Translations under genes and position numbers: made by a program
Notes under the pieces: generated by a model
Told to the model about the DNA's origin: nothing
Database searches by the model: none
Seen by the model: the letters and a program-made list of their open reading frames with translations, nothing else
Assembly (NCBI GenBank): GCA_928212115.1
Contig: CAKMRJ010005523.1
Location: 249,642,668 to 249,706,667 of the forward strand
DNA: 64,000 nt
Source: Lactuca virosa
Taxonomy: Eukaryota > Streptophyta > Magnoliopsida > Asterales > Asteraceae
Direction of reading: 5' to 3'
Shown here: in pieces, positions 12,125 through 24,327 of the stretch
How positions within the stretch are numbered: the stretch's first letter is position 1
Layout of the letters: every line of letters starts with the position of its first letter

Positions 12125-12435
12125 TGACTAGAAATTCAACCTCTTAATGCATTAAGTTGTTTCCATCGAAACAAAGGACTCCTAATCTCATATCTCTTCC
12201 AAAATGATGTCTAGAAGGGTAAAGTTTCCAACTTTACCCTTAAGAACCATCCATAAAGAGCCAAACTCAAACCCTAGGCCCATTAGAGTGAGTCATAACC
12301 CATTAAGCTCTTAAACTCTTACAATATAGTCCCAAAACACAAATCTGAAGTCCAAAGGTTAGAAACTCACGTAAAGTTTCCAACCTTACGTCCATGCAAG
12401 CTAGAAATGCTCTCTAGAGCTTAATAGAGACTTAG

Positions 12436-14633
12436 TGTCACACCCCCAGCCATCGGCGGAAACACCGGGTGGTGTAACATCATTCTTCGTATCACAGTTA
12501 TATAACATACATTGAACAGTACTAAAGAAAATACATACTTTATTGATAACTGAAAGTTACATAACTGTTTTTCTAGGACCTATTACATAATATCCGACTA
12601 TGGCATACTCCTTAATTAACAGAAAGGTAATAGTAAGACTTCTTCTGTTCGAATACATACCAACTTTTTAAGTTCCTGAAAACGCATGCATTTTAAAATA
12701 CGTCAACATAAAGTTGGTGAGTCCACAGGTTTTGACTCCATAAAATAGTACATTTTCCACGTTCAAAAGTATAGTTTTGAAAGTATCATTTTGACTCTCC
12801 AACATTTAGTATGTATATTAGGTATAATAGTTTACTTATCAATTAAGTGTTATACCTAAACATTCCTTGAGCCTAAGGTATAAGTAGGGGGAAACTTATA
12901 CTTAACATTAATACTTGTATACGACAAAGTATAATGTTTCTAACAATTTGCTACCATGAGCCTGTAACCGCTGCTGTGACATAATACCTCTGATAAAACC
13001 CACTCATGATTTCCATGAGGACAACCCACTCATGATTTCCATGAGGACAACACCGTACGCTTCATTGACGCCGGAACAATAACAAGTAAAAAGGATAGTT
13101 CGTCACTTGCTTATGGTTGACTGTAGCTAACAGTCACAAGTGGGGTGGTTAACCCGTATACTAATTATACACGACTTCCTCGCTCACACGGGATTAATGG
13201 TTACAGTTCAGAGGATATCCACTAAGATCCCCAATCTTAGTTGATGAATACAATTACTCATGTAGACTTCGACTGCTTCCTATAGCTCTAACAACAAAAG
13301 CATTTTTCATGTCTAAAACCCTAAGTTACTAGACTATGCTTTTAAACATTACTCCTAACTTCATAACATTTAGGCAGTATAACAGCTATAACTTGAAGTA
13401 AAACCAGGATTTATCTTGACATAAAGCCAATAACAACAACAACATATAACATACCAAGTTTTATCTTGTCATAAAACTAACAATAACAACATATAACATA
13501 CCAAGTTTTATCTTGACATAAAACCAATAATAGCAACATACTTTATAAATTAACATATAGAACTTCCGAATATAACTTCGGAACTATATCGCACACAACA
13601 TATATATAGAATCCTAAGTATAACTCAAGATCTACATTAGTATAATAACATGCTGACAAGTTGATAATAGTTGTATATATTCAAAATATTATATTTAGAA
13701 CAACTATACCCCGACTTTTATAACTATATACTATCCTATAGAAATAATAGTAATGTATATACAATATTTAGCATGCGTTTTCCCCCAAAATATTAGAAAG
13801 TGGGGCCGTGAAACTTACCCTAGTAGCGTGATTTTATGTAATCTAAGCAGAAACGGTCAGCGTACGAGGTCGTCGGGGCTCGGGATGCAAGATGGCTTCA
13901 GCAAAGGAGAGATGAGAAAGAAGTTTAGGTGTAAGAATGGTTGAAGTCGGACTTGCTAATTATAGTAAGGATTTTGGACCCTCACGTCGTGAGTTTTATA
14001 AGGCTCACGTCGTGAGTTTGGATCTTATCCCCGTAGACTTGCCATTTGCGTCCCTAGCTTCGGAAAGTGGCCATGTGACTCCTCACGTCGTGAGATATCC
14101 TTGCTCACGTCGTGAGTTTGGATCTTATCCCCTCGCAACCTCGTCACACACCTTCTAGATTCCGAGATGTGGCAAAATGACTCCTCACGTCGTGAGTTTC
14201 TGTGCTCACGTCGTGAGCTCAGTCAGATTAGGGTTTCTGACAGCTGAATCTTCGGAAGGTCGTAACTTTCACATACGAACTCCGTTTTTGACGTTCTTTA
14301 TATGCACGCGTAGGTATTTAAAAATACTACAACTCTATTTTAGACTCCAATAGCTAATTCTAAGTCTATTTTAAATTCCTCTTATTATAGAGATTTATAG
14401 TGTTCGGTTTATCATAACTTCTTCATGCGAAGTCAGATTCAGACATTCTCTATATTTTTGGAATCGTATGGACGTATACTTTGAGTTGTATCATAAAGAA
14501 AGTTCATATTTGTATTAGAATTTATTATGAACTACATGGCACTCTTATCACATTACTAGTTTAACAAAATCACATTACATGATTGGCATAATCACATGTG
14601 ATTGTCTATTGACCTATTTTGACTAGTGTTACA
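12436..14633 (-). mobile_element. Solo LTR inside Gypsy-1
   Basis: 2198 bp, TG...CA ends (TGTCACACCC ... AGTGTTACA), flanked by perfect CTTAG duplications at 12431-12435 and 14634-14638. The sister LTR at 19698-21767 lacks it, so the insertion boundary is certain. No second LTR or interior is present, so it is a product of LTR-LTR recombination. It contains six CTCACGTCGTGAG motifs. The minus orientation is inferred from its resemblance to the other LTRs. Confidence 0.93.
13981..14217. repeat. Three pairs of CTCACGTCGTGAG near-palindromes
   Basis: Exact 13-bp copies start at 13981, 14004, 14082, 14104, 14184 and 14205. Spacing within pairs is 23, 22 and 21 bp; pairs repeat at about 100 bp. 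Arms CTCAC/GTGAG surround a 3-base centre. The sequence between copies is only partly repeated, so this is not a simple tandem array. A weak TATA-like sequence on the minus strand lies directly downstream in sense direction (about 13958-13967). Confidence 0.93.
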
Positions 14634-15095
14634 CTTAGTGACGGACTTATTGTATGAATGGTGCATATGGACTAATAAAGTTTGGAACTTTAAGTCAAGA
14701 GGAGTCATGAAGGGGTCATATCTAACTTATTAACCCCTGGAAACCTCAACATATTGGACAACCCAACCAAAATCCCAAAATCATGCTAAAACTTCAAACA
14801 AAGAGATCTAGATGAATACAAGGCAATATGTCGACTTTATACCTCAAAAGAACTGCAACAATTGCAGAGTTTATGGATCCAAAGCCTTCCTTCCAAACCA
14901 AGCACCTTCAATCTTCAAGCCCCTTCCAAAGAACACCAAAACCCCACTCTCCAAGCTCACTACTAGCTCACACACTCAACCTTGAAGGATAACACATGAA
15001 ATTAGGGTTTTTTGGATAAGGAGGCCAGCCAAAAGAGTTAAGGTCTTTAAATAGGGTGCCAAACCCTAAAATTAGGGTTACCTTCATAGCCGCCA

Positions 15096-15197
15096 ACTCG
15101 TCGAGTTGGGACTCCCCGACTCATTGAGTTGAATCATTAAAACCCGCAGACAAAAAATTCTCGACACGACGAGTTGGAGCTCCCTAACTCGTCGAGT
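15096..15197. repeat. Paired ACTCGTCGAGT near-palindromes upstream of the Gypsy-1 TATA box
   Basis: Cores start at 15096, 15119 (variant), 15164 (variant) and 15187, two pairs with 23-bp spacing. In sense direction they sit about 55-160 bp into the LTR and 40-150 bp before the TATA-like box. The right LTR has the same set near 21609-21712. Confidence 0.85.
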
Positions 15198-15253
15198 TCC
15201 CACAAAAACTCCAATATTTTGAGAAATGAATAATACTTGGACCAAGCGTTACA

Positions 15254-18149
15254 AATCTCCCCCACTTGAATCAGACTTCTTCCTCGAAGTTGCTCCTTAC
15301 AAACACTCATCTCAAAACAAACAACCTGAGGTACACAAACGAAGATTTTGCGCGCAGAACAACTTTCTCAGAACAACCGAAACCCAAATGAAACTTCCAT
15401 CCCGACGACACTAATCAAACCTTCAGCCCTTGCAAATCATATCTCTCTTTCTGAGACCCGCAATCTACAATGACATGACTACCCGACAGACCGTCCACGC
15501 TAAAACAACCCATGCCAACTCTTCAATGAATAACAAACCAATCCTAACATTTCCAATTCTGATCATACAACGGCCTATCCAAATCTATTGAAACCATCCT
15601 CAAAATAGTTCTTCAAGCCCTGCGAAGAACGAATTCTCAATATTTTGAATAAACCCAATCCTATCTCGCCTAAATTTCAAAACCTACAGTCTTAAATGGT
15701 CTGACTCCTTGTCAGATCTCTCACACCGAACCGATACCATGCCAACCACATAGAGATTCGAACCAACAAACGCTTCACAGGGAATAAGGTCACTGACCAT
15801 ATACAGCTATAAAACACTTATACTCGGCAGAAGGCTCAGATAATCCTTCGAGTAGAAGATTCATCTCTACAACGGTTAGACTCAGATGAGAGCTGAACAA
15901 CAGGGTCAAATCAATTACTCTGGGATTATTTAATCCCACTGTAAGTGACTTACACTCTCCAATCAACCAGATACTTCACACACACACAAAAACCCAAACC
16001 ACTAATATTGCCCGAAGCACTGATACTGCCCGAAACACTGACACTGCTTTCCAAATCCACCGAGACCTCCCTGGTCCCAACTTGTCTGCCAAAATTTCCG
16101 AAATATCGGTTTCCTGCCCAGTTGCTGAGCCAAATACTCCTACACAGTCGCCCCTCGTGACTTCCGAAAGAAAATTCCGACTCGAGGTCTTAACCAAATC
16201 CAATCCGGTACTTCGCTTATAACCCGAGAGTCACGAAACTGCACTTGCACTACACTCAAAACCTTCTGATTCCTGACATCCCATCACTAGACTGAGATAT
16301 AAAGAATATTTTGCAAACCATCCCTGAGACTACCAGTCTCGCACCTGATCCATCCGCCAGTTTCCTAAAAAACCAAATAACAAGGCTACCCAGCCTAAAC
16401 CTTACTGCGTCCTATACTGATCATCCACATGATCCTGCAACTCAAGATCCAAACCCTTGACCCAACGGTCTCTATTAGTTCTATCCTGGATTCCCATAAT
16501 CATCCGGGCTCGCCCACGGACTCTGAAGATCCTCAATCCTAAAACAAAGAATAATTTCTCGACAACCCTGGCCGGCGTGCCCGAGGCACGAACTGATTTG
16601 ATTTTCATGCTTGTGACCATCACATAAATAGTCTACTTTGAACTAATGAATGTTATGATCCCATTGCAGCCTTATAATACTTCCATTTAACCTTGCTTTC
16701 CACCTCTTAAAACTTATAAATCTCCGATCCATTTCCCTCAAAAGCGTGACCCACCCATACCCTACGCTGAACAGTACTAGCTCTCCATTGCTAGTCAAAC
16801 ATAATGATTACCCAACTTAGGAAATCCTGAAGAGTACTCTATAAAATCTTAATCGATTGGATAATCCAAATCACCTCCCATGATACCCCTTTTACTGAAG
16901 AAATCCGAGAGCAATGCCACCATCTTACCACTGTCTAGGAACCGACGAATGCTACGGGCTACCCTACAGTTCTACAACACTCTCGCCCCAACTAATCACT
17001 AGTGAATGCTACGGCTCTCCCGTAGTCTTACAACACTTTCACCACACCATGACTGCCCACACCCTTACCGCCGATCTATCAGACCGGACCTACCCAAAGT
17101 CGAGCATGCACTCGACTAGACACCAAAACTGAACTCAAATCATGATTGGAACCCCAACTTAGTTCCCCAAATCCTGCTATCAAGCACCACTCGTACGCGA
17201 GTCAAATGCTGGGAAGTCTCCCAAACTCCCAACTCCCACAACCCTCAAACCAAACAACCACTTGGGCCGCCTTCCTCCCCGATGGGGATGCGAAACTCAT
17301 CCTAGTTTCATAACCGCTCCTGCTCCTGAATACCCAACGATACTCCCCCACTTTGATTCGATTAAGATCTCACCTCACACGAGAATTGAAGGGTTCCTAA
17401 TCCTTCCTACCCTCTAACGACCTGATGACAACCACACTTACCAATTTTATTGTTCCATTACTAATCATCCCAACAGACTGCACAATCCCCAAAGATTCGA
17501 CGAACTCTTCCCGAAGCCCAACAACACTAATGATCCTAAATACTTTAAATGATACAATACCCAACACTCGCAACCCTCAAAGCTGATACCCAAACTAAAA
17601 CCTTGGCAATGGGCCACTTCCCATAAGTCAATCAACACGGCTGGAAAAACCACTGAATCCTGGCGATACTGGAGAATTAACCCGCTGAACCCTGGCTATA
17701 AACTCTCCACACAATGCCCCTGAACCGATCCCGACTACTACCCAACATACAACCGAACACTTGGATCCTGCTATACGAGAGGTGACCCTTCAATAACCCG
17801 CTAACGATTCTCGGCGTGTAAAAGGCATACGACAATTCTTGAAGATATAACCCAACTATATTATGGAATTAAACCAAATATAACACTTACCCATACCAAC
17901 AAATCATTCCAAGCAACATAATTACTGATAACAATCGAAGAGAAAGCACAAGATAACATACCCGCAAAATCACCTACTAGAGCACGAGCCTCCCCCGTCT
18001 GACACTGAAATGACCGGCTCCTCTCTGGTGGGGCTCCTGCCCTACCCTCACGACGACCAAAGATCCGTAAAATGGATGGAGAAGGTGCAATCACTACTCC
18101 TCCCCTCCTCCTCGGACAAACGACTCTCTTGTGGCCCACTTGGTCACAA
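15254..18149 (-). other. Gypsy-1 interior, 3' half, no recognisable protein
   Basis: It starts with a polypurine tract on the minus strand (AAGTGGGGGAGATT, about 15254-15267) beside the 3' LTR. The remaining 2.9 kb has only short frames, none with RT, RNase H or integrase motifs. It may be scrambled pol or acquired filler; I cannot assign it. Confidence 0.5.
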
Positions 18150-18703
18150 AGAAAACATTACGGGCTTGATCCCTGAGGACAATCCCTGTTGACATGATCA
18201 ATCATGCCGCACTTGTAGCAACTCATACCCCTGGAATGACAAACTCCATTGTGCAGTTTCCCGCACGTGCTGCAATGGACCCGACTCTGCAGGCCCCTCC
18301 TTCACTAATCCGAAGTATTGGGTCTCTTCCCGGGACCCTCTCCTTCATGCACCTGATATAGCCCCCTTTTCCCCAGGTGCTCCAAATCGATATCTCGCTC
18401 ACAAAAAGATAGAGTGCGAGCTCCAACGATAGCCATGACCTCGGCGCGGATCGTACCCAAGCGCTCATCCAAGATCCCTGAAATACTGTGAGAAATCTCC
18501 GACGAGATGAACTCCCGCAACTGCTCGCTAATCACCTCAGTACCTGCTCCTGAGCTGGGAACAGAACCAGAATCGGAACCAGCTCCCTGAGTGCTCATCA
18601 CAAAACTGAAATACAACGTACCAATGATCAGAATACACCCAAGGATCCTCCCCCCACAACTTCTTAGATTCTCCATGACTCTCTTGATTCGAGTATGGAT
18701 CAT
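18150..18703 (-). pseudogene. Gypsy-1 gag remnant with double zinc knuckle
   Basis: The frame at 18305-18703 contains MSTQGAGSDSG followed by ISEQLREFISSEISHSISG, which resembles the N-terminus of plant Gypsy gag. After a stop, at about 18165-18290, the minus strand encodes two Cys knuckles, CSTCGKLHNGVCH and CYKCGMIDHVNRDC, typical of Gypsy nucleocapsid. The capsid that should lie between these two parts (several hundred residues in complete elements) is missing. The remnant may still bind RNA in principle, but the frame is broken, so function is unlikely. Confidence 0.7.
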
Positions 18704-19682
18704 GTGCTTTCAGTAGTACAGGCCCAATACTACCTTCCACACCTATCCATACTTTCCCAAGAGTCATCCCGAATCCTCTAAGTCACCTTCTCATACCGAT
18801 GCACCTAAAGCTCACTAGACAACGCAATAAAACCTGCTGAAGCACTTCCTAGGCTCTCCTAGGCTCCCGACCTCGCCCTACCATTAGCTGCTGAAGAACT
18901 CCCATAATGCCAGTCACCCACCTTATGAATACATTTATATTCACTTAGTGGCTAACTCCCATTACCCAAGAGTTCCACAAAGCACAAAGCACAAAGCAAG
19001 CAGCATTCGTGCAGTAACACTCCAATCCATAAACAATCATAGCATATTCAACCCACATACCACTACTCATACTATCATTTTCCACCCTCACTGCTGGCTG
19101 CCTTATTCATGCGAATTATACACGGAACAGGATCTAATAGACTGTTGAATAATAGACTCTACTCTAGGACCACAACCAGACAAAGAACAGGAAATAAGGC
19201 CAAATCAATTACTCTAAGGCTATAAGATCCTAACTGTATATAATTTTTAAAGCATACACTTAGCATTTACTAATACCAATAGATATTCCCATTACAGCAT
19301 AGCATTCAATACTCCCAAGACGACCAACGTCACATAAATCAAGCCAATCTATCGCTGACTAATCAGCTCTAGCATGCAAGTCTACCAGCTCATAAAATAA
19401 ACATACAAAGGCATCCCTCCTAGCATTCTATCGTGCAAAACTGAGCAAATCCTTAGCCCTAACTAGCATGCGATTCATCGATTCATAAATCAAATCATAT
19501 CAGATAACACATATGGGTATTTTGGGAAAACTTACTTGAGCTCGGCCGATTTCATGCTCCACACCCTTTTCTTATCTTAGAAAATTTCTTTTCTTAAAAA
19601 TATTTTTCTTTTGAAAACTCTGCTAAATCCTCAGTTTGAGTTCAGACACACTCAAGAGTACATCCGAATCTCTCAAACCAAG
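18704..19682 (-). other. Gypsy-1 leader
   Basis: About 1 kb between the gag remnant and the primer site, without a coding signal. A phrase near 18690-18770 (ATCATGTGCTTTCAGTAGTA) recurs in similar form at 50760-50830 in Gypsy-2, so the leaders are distantly related. Confidence 0.5.
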
Positions 19683-19696
19683 GCTCGGATACCAAC
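19683..19696 (-). promoter_or_regulatory. Gypsy-1 primer-binding site
   Basis: On the minus strand TTGGTATCCGAGCC lies next to the 5' LTR start. It is complementary to a Met-tRNA 3' end and common in plant Gypsy elements. Confidence 0.85.
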
Positions 19697-19697
19697 T

Positions 19698-21767
19698 TGT
19701 AACAACCTAATAATCCAAGGTAAAAATTTCATTTTTATTATATTCAAAACATTATTATAACTTTGTTCAAAACATTGAAAATCACCCCAAATAAAACAAT
19801 TATCATAGTCAAACCCCAAAGATCACATATTGTGGAGACACGGGTGTATGTGTTGCGATCGTCCCGATCTCTTTCATTTGGAAATTGAAGGACCTAAAAC
19901 AAAACTGAAAACTGTAAGCACAAAGCTAAGTGAGTTCCCCAAAATACCATATAACATATAACTATAGAATATCATGCAACATATATACAGTTGCCATGGG
20001 CTCCCCCATGGTCTTGAACTGAAATGACATGGGCTCCCCCACATGGTCTTGACCTGGAATGCCATGGAATCCCCCACATGGACATATATCCAAGTGCCAC
20101 GGGGTCCCCCGGGGTCTTCCATGCAAGTATCACAGAGACAACTAGCATACCACGTAACACGGAAACAACTAACATGCCACATAACACATAATGGGCCGAT
20201 ATTGGTGCCTTCGAACCATGGATATAGTGAGAAGACTCACCTCGCACTGAAGAAGCTCACTGAAAGAATCCATCGCTGCTGCCCTGATGGCTTCTCGAAC
20301 TATCAATACCAACAATACACCTAATTAACAATTGGGTTCCAATCCATAATTGCAACTCCATGCCTGGGGTAAAAGGACCATTTTACCCCTAACCTATCCT
20401 TGTCTAAATTTATGACCCAACTACAATCTGAAAGGCGCGAAGGCCCACAAATCAACCATTGGCCAAATTTTCCAAATTGGGCCCAAACCCCTTACATGGC
20501 CTTGCCTTAAGGCCCAACTATTATTTTTAGTCCAACACTTGAACTCTAATGGCCCATAATAACTCAACTCTCAACCACAACCAAAGGATCCATAATGGCC
20601 CACTAATGGCCCAATTTTCCAAATGGGCCCAATCCCATATGTGCCTTACCCTAAGCCCATACTTCCCTTAATTACAATTCAGATTACCACAATTACCCCT
20701 TGGGGAAAACTGGCTCAAAGTCATTAATCAAAAGTCAAAGTCAACGGTCCAAGTTGACCCAACTTGCCGAGTTGCCCTTCAACTCGTCGAGTTTCTCCTC
20801 TCACTGTACAGATCGGGAAAACTCCCATCAACTCGTCGAGTTGACCAGAAATTCAACATCTTAATGCATTAAGCTGTTTCCATCGAAACCAAGGACTCCC
20901 AATCTCATATCTCTTCCAAAATGATGTCTAGTCCAACTTTACCCTTAAGAACCATCCATAAAGAGCCAAACTCAAACCCTAGGCCCATTAGAGTGAGTCT
21001 TAACTCATTAATCTCTTAAACTCTCACAACATAATCCCAAAACACAGATCTGAAGTCCAAAGGTTAGAAACCCACGTAAAGTTTCCAACCTTACATCCAT
21101 GCAAGCTAGAAATGCTATCTAGAGCTTAATAGAGACTTAGTGAGGGACTTATTGCATGAATGGGGCATAGGAACTAATAAAGTTTGCAACTTTAAGTCAA
21201 GAGGAGTCATGAAAGGGTCAGATATAAATTATTAACCCCTGGAAACCTCAACATCTTGGACAACCCAACCAAAATCCCAAAATCATGCTAAAACTTCAAA
21301 CAAAGGGATCTAGATGAATACAAGGCAAGATGCCGACTTTATACCTCAAAAGAACTGCAACAAATGGAGAGTTTCTGGATCCAAAGCTTTCATTCCAAAC
21401 CAAGCACCTTCAATCTTCAAGCCCCTTCCAAAGAACACAAAAAACCCATTCTCCAAGGTCACTACTAGCTCACACACTCAACCTTGAAGTATAACACACA
21501 AAATTAGGATTTTCTGGACAAGAAGGCTGGTAAGGAGGCCAACCAAGAGAGTTAAGGTCTTTAAATAGGGTGCCAAACCCTAAAATTAGGGTTTTCTTCA
21601 CAGCCGCCAACTCGTCGAGTTGGGACTCCCCAACTCATCAAGTTGAATCATTAAAACGCGCGTACACAAAATTCTCGACACGACGCGTTGGAGCTCCCCA
21701 ACTCGTCGAGTTCCCACAAAAACTCCAATGTTTTGAGAAATGAATAATACATGGACCAAGTGTTACA
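19698..21767 (-). repeat. Gypsy-1 5' LTR
   Basis: 2070 bp, uninterrupted copy of the left LTR. Its few small indels include loss of one ACTCGTCGAGT copy near 20840 and an extra phrase near 21530. Confidence 0.9.
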
Positions 21768-22486
21768 GATATAGTCTTTCATTAAATAATTGTTGTGTTA
21801 TATATTAGCATGTTTAAATCCTTGAATAGCTTTGGTTATTCTAAATGTCCATAGTCGTTCATAGTTGTGGGAGCATCTATGAGGTAAGACTATTGTGAAT
21901 GGACTGGTTGATTTTCATAGAGAAGAAAATAGCAAGAGCTGCTACCAACTTCATAAGTACTTGATTAGGAGACTAAGTATTAGACATGACCCGTATTAAA
22001 ATCACTTTGTGGATCATAGTCAAAAGTGATGTTTGATAAAAAAGTTGCATCTTTGTATTCTTCGACCTGAGATACATATTTAGGACTTGAAGTGTAGGAA
22101 TTTTTGTGCTTTGACATGGTTTAACGTTGTTCCGTAAAAGGCAGTTATAAGGGACATCATTGGGTATAACATGAACTACATGATAGGCGTATGTAGTCAA
22201 GATAGGATTTTTTTCCTCTTATTCTTTGAGATTTAGACATCTAAGGCCTTACTAAAAGTTGAATACCACATGAGATTGATCGCGATCCATATCTCATGTT
22301 CAACATGATGTCTGAGACAAAGGAATAACTGATACCACAACTTTAGTAAAATTTGTAACATTGAGCTCCTGGAATTGGTTGTTGATAAGATGGCACACTT
22401 AGTATGTTGTTAGGGGTAGTAGCCCGTTGCTAGACGCTAGCTACTGTCTATGTCAGTCTGTAATGAATATTGTGCAAGTGGGAGAT
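21768..22486 (+). pseudogene. Copia-A relic, 3' end of the interior
   Basis: Continuation of the relic interrupted at 10943. No frame survives. It ends in the polypurine tract GCAAGTGGGAGAT (22474-22486) immediately before an LTR that begins TGTTGG, which fixes plus orientation. Confidence 0.65.
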
Positions 22487-23440
22487 TGTTGGATCTATAT
22501 ACTCAAGAATCATTATTGAGTGATATTTCTAATAACGTATGATCCTATAGGGTCACACCTTTATCAAGTTGACACATTTTGTATATTTATTATTAATATG
22601 ATTATTAATATGTAATATCAATTCTTATATTTAATTAGGGAATAATTACTTTTTTGTGAAAATAATAATTAAAGAGAGTATAGCTAGTTATTATATCATA
22701 TGGTATGATTAATAAGTCATGTACAACTATTTTGGACACTTTGGGATACCATGGCTTAACTAGTTATGTGATACATTTATATAAAGGAGGAAGAAGGCAA
22801 ATTTTGTCTTCTTTATGGTTCATGGCCGAAAGTATTAAGAGGCATGGGAGGTTGCTTGTCAACTTCCCTCCTTTGTTCCCCATGGCTCTAAAGTAAGGTT
22901 ATTACTTTTACGTTATAATATGGGATTACTTTTGACCTTTATGGGTGTATTTAAAGGAGTGTATGGGCTTGCAAAAGTTGCTAGTTGTTCATTACTTCTC
23001 CCATTTCTTCCTTATATCCGTAACATTTTACTCTCCTTTTCTTCTTCTTGTCTTTTGAAGTCTAGTGAAGATTAGATGCTCTAAAGTGCTTTTCATATAG
23101 TTATTATTTGAGTTAAGAACTTAAAGGCTTAAGAAGTACTTTATACAAGAAGTAACTAGCATTCCAAGTGCCTTAATCTTGATGGTGGATACTTGTAGAT
23201 AAGATCATCTTCTTTGATCTTTCTATCTTCATCAACACCCCGAAAGCAAGTGGGTTCAAAGGCTCCACCGGTTGTTATTCTAAAACAACCTATGTTTGGT
23301 TTTAATATCATTCTAACCTCTATAAATGGATCCTAGATGGTTTGGTTTTGTTATAAACTCAAAAATAGTATTGTTATTTTTAAAGCTTTTGTTGCGGTTT
23401 TTATGAAAAACTCTCTTATATTTTGTACCAAACCCCATCA
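22487..23440 (+). repeat. Copia-A 3' LTR
   Basis: Starts TGTTGGATC after the purine tract and has a TATA box (TTTATATAAAG, about 22777-22787). The end at the CA in CCCCATCA (23440) is my estimate, because the partner LTR is gone. Confidence 0.6.
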
Positions 23441-23457
23441 CCTTTCTCTTTTTCCTG

Positions 23458-23828
23458 TACAAACCATAGTCTCATTCATGTAGGAACCATAATATTATCC
23501 CCGAAGGAACCTTACTCTTGTTCCCGTAGGAACCATACTCTTGTTCCCGTAGGAACCATCTATCCCTTAATCCTGAAGGAATCTTCTATCTTTTATCCCC
23601 ATAGGAACCTTTTATCACTTGTTCCCGAAGGAACCTTCTATCTTATTCCTAATGGAATCATAATCTTGTCCCCGAATGAACCTCTATCATATTCCTAAAG
23701 GAATCATAATATTGTCCCGAAAGGAACCTATATCACATTCCTAAAGAAATCATAATCTTTTCTCCGAAGGAACCTTTATCACATTCCTGGAGAAATCATA
23801 ATCTTGTCCCCGAAGGAACCTTCTATCT
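23458..23828. repeat. Minisatellite of about 27-30 bp units with GTTCCCGAAGGAAC-type cores
   Basis: About a dozen degenerate units. Each has a core of the form TTCCC(G/T)(A/T)AGGAA followed by a pyrimidine-rich spacer such as CTTCTATCTT. The core is itself a near-palindrome (GTTCC/GGAAC arms). Units alternate between CCCCGAAGGAACC and TTCCTAAAGGAATC types in the second half. Confidence 0.85.
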
Positions 23829-24244
23829 CTTTATCTCATCTATAGATCTTCTATTTCTCATCTTGTACTTAATACGTTAAGCACTTGATCTATATCCATG
23901 TCTTGTATCATATACCATCCTACACAATACTAATGATAGCTAGACATATTTACATACTCTTATGATTATATTAAATATAATCATCTTCTATCTCTTAGGT
24001 ATCCGTAGACATCATTCTTAACATTTATTAATACATAGAACTATATTACATATAATCCTATTATTTCTTTATCTACTCTTAAAGGTATTACTCATAATAT
24101 CCTTATTCATCTTTTGCCCACTTATACATACTTTGCTTATACATACAAGCTCAGGTATATGTCTTACATGTATAACCACATTTACATAATCTTACATAGG
24201 GTTAAAACCTATATAACCCTATCTCATCCATCCTCTTTGTCATG

Positions 24245-24247
<3 letters not shown>

Positions 24248-24326
<79 letters not shown>
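24248..24326. repeat. (TA)n microsatellite
   Basis: About 39 uninterrupted TA units. Confidence 0.95.

Positions 24327-24327
<1 letters not shown>

Larger units (their letters stand above)
10944..15253 (-). repeat. Gypsy-1 3' LTR, split by a solo LTR
   Basis: It matches 19698-21767 through most of its length. The match breaks at 12436 and resumes at 14634, exactly the borders of the inserted LTR. It has a TATA-like CTATTTAAAG on the minus strand at about 15045-15055. Confidence 0.9.
10944..21767 (-). mobile_element. Gypsy-1, non-autonomous LTR retrotransposon with a nested solo LTR
   Basis: LTRs of about 2.1 kb (left 10944-15253 once its insertion is removed, right 19698-21767) begin TGTAAC and end GTTACA. 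The flanks GATGT (10939-10943) and GATAT (21768-21772) form an imperfect target duplication. The primer site beside the right LTR and the purine tract beside the left LTR put it on the minus strand. The 4.4-kb interior has only gag remnants and no protease, RT or integrase that I can recognise. It looks like a LARD/TR-GAG type parasite of an autonomous Gypsy. It inserted into Copia-A. Confidence 0.88.

Noticed and set aside
13981..14217. Evenly spaced short repeats resembling a CRISPR array
   Set aside because: The repeats are 13-bp near-palindromes with paired spacing inside a plant LTR; there are no cas genes and this is nuclear plant DNA.
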